DNA of 10,873 nt. Source: Microbacteriaceae bacterium UBA1487 (GTDB taxonomy: Bacteria; Actinomycetota; Actinomycetes; Actinomycetales; Microbacteriaceae). Every line of letters begins with the position of its first letter. Within the stretch, counting starts at the first letter, position 1. The stretch covers positions 1 to 10,873 of the forward strand of contig DCRR01000012.1 in NCBI GenBank assembly GCA_002325245.1, given 5' to 3'. A program made the position numbers and the translations under genes. This document shows positions 5,080 to 10,873 of the stretch, in pieces. Below the pieces are notes generated by a model. The model was not told the DNA's origin, ran no database searches, and saw only the letters and a program-made list of their open reading frames with translations.

Positions 5080-7824
5080 GTGACGGTCAACGACCAGGAC
5101 CCGTATTCGGTGAGCCACACTGACCCGGACCCGGAGGAAACCTCCGAATGGCAGCAGTCCCTCGACGCCCTCGTCGAGGAGAAGGGCCGTGGCCGCGGTC
5201 GCGACGTCATGCTCAGCCTGCTCAAGCGGTCGAAGGATCTGCACCTCGGAGTTCCGATGGTGCCGACGACGGACTACATCAACACGATCGCGCCCGAGAA
5301 CGAGGCGCCGTTCCCCGGTGACGAGGAGCTCGAGCGCGAGTACCGTCGCTGGATCCGCTGGAACGCCGCGATCACGGTGCACCGCGCCCAGCGCCCCGGC
5401 ATCGCCGTCGGCGGACACATCTCGACCTACGCGTCGAGCTCGTCGCTGTACGAGGTCGGCCACAACTGGTTCTTCCGCGGTCGCGACCACGCCTCGGGCG
5501 GAGACCAGATCTTCTACCAGGGCCACGCCTCCCCCGGCATGTACGCCCGCGCCTACCTCGAAGGCCGACTCTCGGAGCACCAGCTCGACGGGTTCCGCCA
5601 GGAGAAGTCGCACTCCGGCGGCGGGCTGAGCTCGTACCCGCACCCGCGCCTCATGCCGGAGTTCTGGCAGTTCCCGACCGTGTCGATGGGTCTCGGCCCG
5701 ATCAACGCGATCTGGCAGGCGCAGAACAACAAGTACCTCACCAACCGCGGCATCGCGGATGCGGCGGACAGCCGCGTCTGGGCGTTCCTCGGCGACGGCG
5801 AGATGGACGAGGTCGAGAGCCGCGGCGCCCTGCAATGGGCCGCCAACGAGAAGCTCGACAACCTGACCTTCGTCGTCAACTGCAACCTGCAGCGTCTCGA
5901 CGGACCGGTGCGCGGCAACGGCAAGATCATCCAGGAGCTCGAGAGCTTCTTCCGGGGTGCCGGCTGGAACGTCATCAAGGTCATCTGGGGCCGCGAGTGG
6001 GACGACCTGCTCTCGCGCGACGAGAGCGGCGCGCTCGTCAATCTGATGAACAAGACGCCCGACGGCGACTACCAGACCTACAAGACCGAGGACGGCGCCT
6101 ACGTGCGCGAGAACTTCTTCGGCCGCGATCCCGAGGCGCTCAAGCTCGTCGAGGGCATGACCGACGACCAGGTGTGGAGCCTGCGTCGCGGCGGTCACGA
6201 CTACCGCAAGGTGTACGCCGCGTTCAAGGCTGCCGTCGAGCACGAGGGCCAGCCGACGGTCATCCTCGCCAAGACGATCAAGGGCTACGGCCTCGGCAAG
6301 AGCTTCGAGGGCCGCAACGCGACCCACCAGATGAAGAAGCTCACGCTCGACAACCTCAAGCAGTTCCGTGACGAGCTGCGCATCCCGATCACGGACGCCC
6401 AGCTGGAGGAGAACCCTTACCTCCCGCCGTACTTCCACCCCGGCAACGACAGCCCGGCGATCCAGTACCTGCACGAGCGGCGCCGCGAGCTCGGCGGCTA
6501 CCTGCCCGAGCGTCGCACGACTCACGTGCCGGTCACGCTCCCGGAGGACAAGGCCTTCGAGGTCGTCAAGAAGGGCTCGGGCAAGCAGGAGGTCGCCACC
6601 ACGATGGCCTTCGCGCGACTGCTCAAGGACCTGCTGCGCACCCCCGGCCTCGGGCAGCGCATCGTGCCGATCATCCCGGATGAGGCGCGCACCTTCGGAA
6701 TGGACGCGTACTTCCCGACGGCGAAGATCTACAACCCGAACGGCCAGCACTACACCTCGGTCGACCGCGACCTGCTGCTCGCCTACAAGGAGAGCCCGCA
6801 GGGCCAGATCGTGCACGTCGGCATCAACGAGGCGGGCGCCTTCGCCGCGTTCACGGCGATCGGCACCTCGTACTCGACGCACGGCCAGCCGCTGATTCCG
6901 GTCTACGTGTTCTACTCGATGTTCGGGTTCCAGCGCACCGGCGACGCCATGTGGGCCGCGGGCGACCAGATGGCGCGCGGATTCATCATCGGCGCCACCG
7001 CCGGTCGCACCACGCTGACCGGCGAGGGTCTGCAGCACGCCGACGGCCACTCGCCGCTGCTCGCGTCGACGAACCCCGCCGTCGTCAGCTACGACCCGGC
7101 CTACGGCTACGAGATCGGCCACATCGTGAAGGCCGGCCTTCAGCGCATGTACGGCACCGACGAGAACGGCCTCACCCACCCGGACCCGAACGTCATGTAC
7201 TACCTCACGGTGTACAACGAGCCGATCGTGCAGCCCGCCGAGCCGGAGAACGTGGATGTCGACGGCATCCTCAAGGGCATCCACAAGGTCAGCACCGGCC
7301 CGGAGACGAGCGGACCCAAGGCGCAGATCATGGCCTCCGGCGTCGCGCTCGCCTGGGCTTACGAGGCGCAGGAGCTGCTGGCCCGCGACTGGGGCGTGTC
7401 GGCCGACATCTGGAGCGTCACCTCCTGGAGCGAGCTGCGCCGCGACGGTCTCGCCGCCGACGAGCACAACTTCCTGCACCCGGAGGAGCCGCCGCAGGTC
7501 CCCTACCTGTGGAACAAGCTCAACGGCGCCGAGGGCCCGTTCGTCGCCGTCACCGACTACATGCACGCGGTGCCCGACCAGGTGCGCCAGTTCGTGCCGG
7601 GCGACTTCGCGACGCTCGGCGCCGACGACTTCGGATTCAGCGACACGCGTCCGGCGGCTCGCCGCTACTTCAAGATCGACGGCCCCTCGGTCGTGGTGCG
7701 CACCCTGCAGTCGCTCGCGCGGCGCGGGGCTGTGGACCCGGCGACCGTGGCTCGCGCGATCGAGCAGTACCGCCTGCACGACGTGACGGCGGGAACGTCC
7801 GGATCGGCGGGCGGCGAGAGCTAA
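5080..7824 (+). CDS. aceE: Pyruvate dehydrogenase E1 component, homodimeric type
   Basis: AceE decarboxylates pyruvate with thiamine diphosphate and passes the acetyl group to lipoyl-E2, feeding acetyl-CoA to the TCA cycle and fatty-acid synthesis. The 914 residues match the family length (887 in E. coli, about 900-920 in actinobacteria). Visible motifs are GGHISTYASSS with His113, QGHASPGMYARA with His149, the cofactor-binding GDGEMDE (238-244) ending in NCN (267-269), 'LQRLDGPVRGNGKIIQELE', and GRNATHQMKK with His416; these correspond to the E. coli active-site histidines. The middle and C-terminal transketolase-like domains continue with FGMDAYFPTAKIYNPNGQ and VYVFYSMFGFQRTGD. I chose GTG 5080 because AAGGAG (5065-5070) lies 9 nt upstream; a TTG at 5014 is in frame but has no family-like sequence. 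The stop abuts the regulator's GTG, so the two are translationally coupled. Confidence 0.97.
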   Translation: MTVNDQDPYSVSHTDPDPEETSEWQQSLDALVEEKGRGRGRDVMLSLLKRSKDLHLGVPMVPTTDYINTIAPENEAPFPGDEELEREYRRWIRWNAAITVHRAQRPGIAVGGHISTYASSSSLYEVGHNWFFRGRDHASGGDQIFYQGHASPGMYARAYLEGRLSEHQLDGFRQEKSHSGGGLSSYPHPRLMPEFWQFPTVSMGLGPINAIWQAQNNKYLTNRGIADAADSRVWAFLGDGEMDEVESRGALQWAANEKLDNLTFVVNCNLQRLDGPVRGNGKIIQELESFFRGAGWNVIKVIWGREWDDLLSRDESGALVNLMNKTPDGDYQTYKTEDGAYVRENFFGRDPEALKLVEGMTDDQVWSLRRGGHDYRKVYAAFKAAVEHEGQPTVILAKTIKGYGLGKSFEGRNATHQMKKLTLDNLKQFRDELRIPITDAQLEENPYLPPYFHPGNDSPAIQYLHERRRELGGYLPERRTTHVPVTLPEDKAFEVVKKGSGKQEVATTMAFARLLKDLLRTPGLGQRIVPIIPDEARTFGMDAYFPTAKIYNPNGQHYTSVDRDLLLAYKESPQGQIVHVGINEAGAFAAFTAIGTSYSTHGQPLIPVYVFYSMFGFQRTGDAMWAAGDQMARGFIIGATAGRTTLTGEGLQHADGHSPLLASTNPAVVSYDPAYGYEIGHIVKAGLQRMYGTDENGLTHPDPNVMYYLTVYNEPIVQPAEPENVDVDGILKGIHKVSTGPETSGPKAQIMASGVALAWAYEAQELLARDWGVSADIWSVTSWSELRRDGLAADEHNFLHPEEPPQVPYLWNKLNGAEGPFVAVTDYMHAVPDQVRQFVPGDFATLGADDFGFSDTRPAARRYFKIDGPSVVVRTLQSLARRGAVDPATVARAIEQYRLHDVTAGTSGSAGGES

Positions 7825-9003
7825 GTGGCGGAGCGCACCAAGAAGCAGACGCTCGCGTGGCTTCGCACGCTCACCGGCGAACTCTCCACCGCGACGCTGA
7901 AGCGACTCGACGACACGCTGCCCTGGTACCGGGACATGCCCCCGGGCCGGCGCAGCGCCGTCGGGCTGGTCGCGCAGGCCGGTATCACCTCGTTCATCTC
8001 GTGGTTCGACGACCCGAAATCGACGCCGTGGATCGCCGCTGACGTGTTCGGCGCCGCGCCGCGCGAGCTGCTGCGCTCGGTGTCGCTGCAGCAGACGCTG
8101 CAGCTGATCCGCGTCACGGTCGAGGTGGTCGAGCACCGCATCAAGGACGACGATGAGGTGCTGCGCGAGGCGATCCTGCTGTACTCGCGCGAAATCGCCT
8201 TCGCGGCGGCGGACGTCTACGCTCGCGCCGCCGAGGCGCGGGGGCTCTGGGATGCGCGACTGGAAGCGCTCGTCGTGGACTCGATCCTCACCGGCGAATA
8301 CGACAGCGAGCTTCCCAGCCGGGTCGCCGCGCTCGGCTGGAACGGCCACGGCGAGGTGAGCGTGCTGGTCGGCACCGCTCCGCGCAGCCTCGACGTCGAT
8401 CAGCTGCGCCGCACCGCGCGTCATCTCGACGCGGACGTGCTGATCGGCGTGCAGGGCAGCCGCCTGGTGCTGGTCATCGGGCGCACCAACCCGGTCGGCG
8501 GGGAGGACTCCGCCGAGACGCGTGAGCGCCTGACCTTCCTGGAGATCGCCGCGCAGCTCGAGCCGGGATTCGGCGACGGCCACCTGGTGCTCGGGCACAC
8601 GGTTCCCTCGCTTGTCGACGCGGCACGCTCGGCGCGGGCGGCGCTCGCGGGCTTCGCCGTCGCCAAGGCGTGGCGCAACGCGCCGCGCCCCACCCACGCC
8701 GACGACCTGCTGCCCGAGCGCGCCCTCGCGGGCGATCCGCTCGCCCGCAAAGCGCTTGTCGAGCGGATCTACGTTCCCCTGCAGAACCACTCCACCGAGC
8801 TGCTGACCACGCTCTGGTGCTACCTCGACAACGGCCGCTCACTCGAGGCGACCGCGCGCGAGCTGTTCGTGCACCCGAACACGGTGCGCTATCGGCTCAA
8901 GCGCATCAGCGAGGTCATCGGCTGGGACGCCACCGGTGCCCGCGAGGCCCTCATCCTGCAGGTCGCCCTCGTCGTCGGCAGCATCTCCGGGGAACGCAGC
9001 TGA
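7825..9003 (+). CDS. fasR: PucR/CdaR-type transcriptional regulator, FasR/MabR family
   Basis: This 392-residue protein begins MAERTKKQTLAWLRTLTGEL and contains the segment GITSFISWFDDPKSTPWIAADVFGAAPRELLRSVSLQQTLQ, which I recognise from actinobacterial FasR/MabR-type regulators. The C-terminal domain (about 325-390) is a PucR-type helix-turn-helix: LDNGRSLEATARELFVHPNTVRYRLKRI, ending in the ALILQVALVVG helix. In S. coelicolor FasR activates fabD-fabH-acpP-fabF, and in M. tuberculosis MabR (Rv2242), which follows aceE, controls FAS-II genes. Here too it follows aceE, with the GTG directly after the TAA and only GAGAG as a weak Shine-Dalgarno, so translation probably depends on coupling. The expected fabD does not follow. 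Its role in acyl-CoA supply control is inferred from the family and the gene order. Confidence 0.85.
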   Translation: MAERTKKQTLAWLRTLTGELSTATLKRLDDTLPWYRDMPPGRRSAVGLVAQAGITSFISWFDDPKSTPWIAADVFGAAPRELLRSVSLQQTLQLIRVTVEVVEHRIKDDDEVLREAILLYSREIAFAAADVYARAAEARGLWDARLEALVVDSILTGEYDSELPSRVAALGWNGHGEVSVLVGTAPRSLDVDQLRRTARHLDADVLIGVQGSRLVLVIGRTNPVGGEDSAETRERLTFLEIAAQLEPGFGDGHLVLGHTVPSLVDAARSARAALAGFAVAKAWRNAPRPTHADDLLPERALAGDPLARKALVERIYVPLQNHSTELLTTLWCYLDNGRSLEATARELFVHPNTVRYRLKRISEVIGWDATGAREALILQVALVVGSISGERS

Positions 9004-9014
9004 GGCGTCGGCGG

Positions 9015-9043
9015 TTGCAGGGACCCCGGCCCGTCGATAGCTT
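9015..9043 (+). promoter_or_regulatory. Candidate promoter giving a leaderless thuA-like transcript
   Basis: TTGCAG (9015-9020) and TAGCTT (9038-9043) are separated by 17 bp, and the A of ATG 9051 lies 7 nt after the -10, where transcription would start. No Shine-Dalgarno is present before that ATG. This combination is what leaderless actinobacterial genes look like. Each hexamer matches the consensus at only the main positions, so this is a by-eye call. Confidence 0.4.
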
Positions 9044-9050
9044 TCTCGGC

Positions 9051-9749
9051 ATGACTTCGACGAAGAAGGTGCTCGTGGTGCGCGGCGGCTGGGACGGCCA
9101 CCAGCCGATTGAGACGAGCGACTCGGTGATCCCGTTCCTGACGGCGCAGGGCTTCGAGGTGCAGACGCACGACGGCCCGAGCATCTACGCCGACCGCGAG
9201 ACCATGACTTCGCTCGATCTCATCGTGCAGGTCGTCACGATGACGACGATCGAACCCGACGAGGTGGCCGGACTCGTCTCCGCCGTCGAGAGCGGATGCG
9301 GCTTCGCCGGCTGGCACGGCGGGATCGCCGACTCGTACCGGGCCAGCGCCGAGTACCTCCAGCTCGTCGGCGGGCAGTTCGCCCATCACGCCGCGAAGCC
9401 GCCCGCCGAGCGCACCGGCGAGCAGTCCGACAACTATGTGCGGCACCGCGTCAGCATCCGCCCGGACCGGCGCGAGCATCCAATCGTCGCCGGACTCGAC
9501 GATTTCCAGCTCGACACCGAGCAGTACTGGGTGCTCTCGGACGCATACAACGACGTGCTCGCGACGACGGAGATCGTGCATCGCGACTTCGACGCCTGGC
9601 ATCGCCCATTCACAGTGCCGGTCGTGTGGACGCGCGAGTGGGGACGTGGACGGGTCTTCGTCTGCACCGCGGGACACCGTCTCGAGGTGCTCGACGATCC
9701 GTCGGTTCGCACGATCGTCGAACGAGGACTCCTGTGGGCGAGTCGCTGA
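9051..9749 (+). CDS. ThuA-like domain protein (sugar/trehalose utilisation family)
   Basis: This 232-residue cytoplasmic protein belongs to the ThuA-like family, which has a class I glutamine-amidotransferase-like fold. It opens with a beta strand, KKVLVVRGGWDGHQP, and has GFAGWHGGIADS at 84-95 in place of the nucleophile elbow (family: G-x-G-x-x-G-x-H-G); the adjacent Cys83 is not in the classical catalytic position. The later segments HPIVAGLDDFQLDTEQYWVL and VVWTREWGRGRVF fit the C-terminal half of the family. In Sinorhizobium, ThuA works with the oxidoreductase ThuB in trehalose oxidation, and ThuA-like proteins are often paired with Gfo/Idh/MocA genes in other sugar pathways. The downstream gene overlaps it by 16 bp and is such an oxidoreductase, supporting a joint role. 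The substrate cannot be read from the sequence. ATG 9051 has no Shine-Dalgarno, consistent with a leaderless start. Confidence 0.85.
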   Translation: MTSTKKVLVVRGGWDGHQPIETSDSVIPFLTAQGFEVQTHDGPSIYADRETMTSLDLIVQVVTMTTIEPDEVAGLVSAVESGCGFAGWHGGIADSYRASAEYLQLVGGQFAHHAAKPPAERTGEQSDNYVRHRVSIRPDRREHPIVAGLDDFQLDTEQYWVLSDAYNDVLATTEIVHRDFDAWHRPFTVPVVWTREWGRGRVFVCTAGHRLEVLDDPSVRTIVERGLLWASR

Positions 9750-10849
9750 CGCCGCTGCGCGTCGGGATGGTCGGTGTCGGCGCGATCTCGGGCCAGTACT
9801 TCGACACGGTCGCGCGGATCGCCTCCGAGGTGCAGCTGATCGCCGTCGCCGACCGCGACGATGAGCGCGCGACGGCGGTCGCCGCCGAGCGCGGGATCGT
9901 TGCGCGGACGGTCGACGACCTGTTCGCGGCACCCGATATCGACCTGATCCTCAACCTCACGGTGCCCGGGGCGCACGCGGAGGTGGCGCAGCGCGCCATC
10001 GACCATGGCAAGCACAGCTATGGCGAGAAGCCCCTCGCGCTGACGACGGCGCAGGCCCGCCCGCTCATGGCCGCGGCGGAGGCGGCCGGCGTCTGGCTCG
10101 GATGCGCTCCGGACACCGTGCTCGGCTCCGGAATCCAGTCCGCTCGGCATGCGGTCGACTCCGGACTCATCGGCACTCCGGTCGCGGCCACGGCCACCTT
10201 TGTCAGCCCCGGACACGAGGCGTGGCACCCGAACCCCGACTTCTACTACGTCGACGGCGGCGGCCCCCTGCTGGACATGGGGCCCTACTACCTCCACGCG
10301 CTGGTGCACCTTCTCGGACCGGTGGTGTCCGTGTTCGGCGCGAGCTCGCGGTCCCGGGACTCGCGCACGATCGCCTCCGGGCCGCGCGCGGGCGAGACCA
10401 TCCCCGTCTCGATCGACACCCACGTCACGGCGGTGCTCGAGCACGCGAGCGGCGCACTGTCGACACTGATCACGAGCTTCGATGCGACCGCGACGCACGC
10501 AGCGCCGATCGAGGTCCACGGCACCGCGGGAACCCTCGCGGTGCCCGATCCCAACATGTTCGACGGCACCAGCTCGCTTCGATGCCCCGGCGATGCCGCC
10601 TGGCAGCCGCTGCCGATCGTGGCGGGGTTCGAGGCGGGCGGTCGCGGGATCGGTCTGCTCGACTTCGCGCGCACCCCCGCCGGGGCAGTGCCCCGCGCCG
10701 ACGCGTCCCTCGCGCTCCATGCGCTCGAGGTGATGGAGGCGACACTCGAATCGGCTCGCACCGGCCGCCGACTCGATATCTCCCCGGGAGCGACGCGTCC
10801 CCGTCCGGTCCCGCTCGAGCAGCTCTCCGTCGCACTGCCCGCCCCCTAG
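9734..10849 (+). CDS. Gfo/Idh/MocA-family NAD(P)-dependent oxidoreductase
   Basis: This 371-residue enzyme has the two-domain sugar dehydrogenase layout. The N-terminal Rossmann fold includes RVGMVGVGAISG (GxGxxS at 14-19) and ends in GEKPLAL, with the catalytic-type Lys99 in E98-K99-P100. The C-terminal alpha/beta domain carries GGGPLLDMGPYYLHALVHLLGP with Asp181, Gly183 and Tyr185, the 'D-x-G-x-Y' version of the D-x-G-x-H motif found in one sugar-oxidoreductase subgroup, and His188 just after. Likely reactions are oxidation of a sugar or inositol hydroxyl, or reduction of a keto-sugar; the substrate is unknown. GTG 9734 is preceded by GAGGA (9724-9728), 5 nt away, inside the thuA-like gene, so the pair forms one translationally linked operon. 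An upstream extension of the frame to 9296 is a shadow of the thuA-like gene. Confidence 0.9.
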   Translation: MGESLTPLRVGMVGVGAISGQYFDTVARIASEVQLIAVADRDDERATAVAAERGIVARTVDDLFAAPDIDLILNLTVPGAHAEVAQRAIDHGKHSYGEKPLALTTAQARPLMAAAEAAGVWLGCAPDTVLGSGIQSARHAVDSGLIGTPVAATATFVSPGHEAWHPNPDFYYVDGGGPLLDMGPYYLHALVHLLGPVVSVFGASSRSRDSRTIASGPRAGETIPVSIDTHVTAVLEHASGALSTLITSFDATATHAAPIEVHGTAGTLAVPDPNMFDGTSSLRCPGDAAWQPLPIVAGFEAGGRGIGLLDFARTPAGAVPRADASLALHALEVMEATLESARTGRRLDISPGATRPRPVPLEQLSVALPAP

Positions 10850-10873
10850 TTGTAGTTCCCCGTGACGTTGTGA

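Noticed and set aside
5074..8790. A 1238-residue open frame on the minus strand covering aceE and the regulator
   Set aside because: It is antisense to two clear core genes. Long antisense frames are expected in GC-rich coding DNA, and its translation is low-complexity (rich in Arg, Val, Gly) with no family features.

Overview
This window looks like the chromosome of a high-GC actinobacterium, most likely a member of the Microbacteriaceae (Microbacterium-like). The evidence is the strong GC bias at third codon positions, GTG starts, a homodimer-type pyruvate dehydrogenase E1 (AceE) followed directly by a FasR/MabR-type regulator, and a nearby AhpE-like peroxiredoxin. The genus is an inference from protein resemblance, not a measured identity.

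Positions 1 to about 3490 are the right end of an integrative and probably conjugative element. It carries the C-terminal end of a TraG/VirD4-like coupling protein (1-324), an SSB-like protein (405-845), a DUF4913-like protein (865-1422), a small conserved-looking basic protein (1427-1654), a 181-bp structured leader, and a large serine recombinase (1836-3530). The recombinase gene runs into the 3' part of an intact tRNA-Val(TAC) gene on the opposite strand (3490-3562). Its stop codon overlaps the complement of the anticodon, so the tRNA 3' end is almost certainly the integration site. The rest of the element lies to the left of the window.

Positions 3563-9003 look like host core genome: a secreted lipoprotein, a convergent AhpE/BCP-type peroxiredoxin, then a divergent aceE-fasR operon. 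In M. tuberculosis the order ahpE ... aceE - mabR - fabD is known, and in Streptomyces fasR precedes fabD-fabH-acpP-fabF. Here the regulator is not followed by fabD. It is followed by a ThuA-like protein and an overlapping Gfo/Idh/MocA oxidoreductase (9051-10849), a pair typical of sugar or keto-sugar catabolism, probably transcribed from its own leaderless promoter. The window ends 24 bp after that gene.

The main leads are: (1) a nested stem-loop leader whose outer arm covers the weak ribosome-binding region of the integrase; (2) an integrase reading frame completed by antisense tRNA sequence, with a 9-bp inverted repeat centred on the tRNA 3' end that could be the att site; and (3) the sugar-oxidoreductase pair sitting where fatty-acid synthesis genes are expected. 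I found no CRISPR array, insertion sequence, defence system or biosynthetic cluster.
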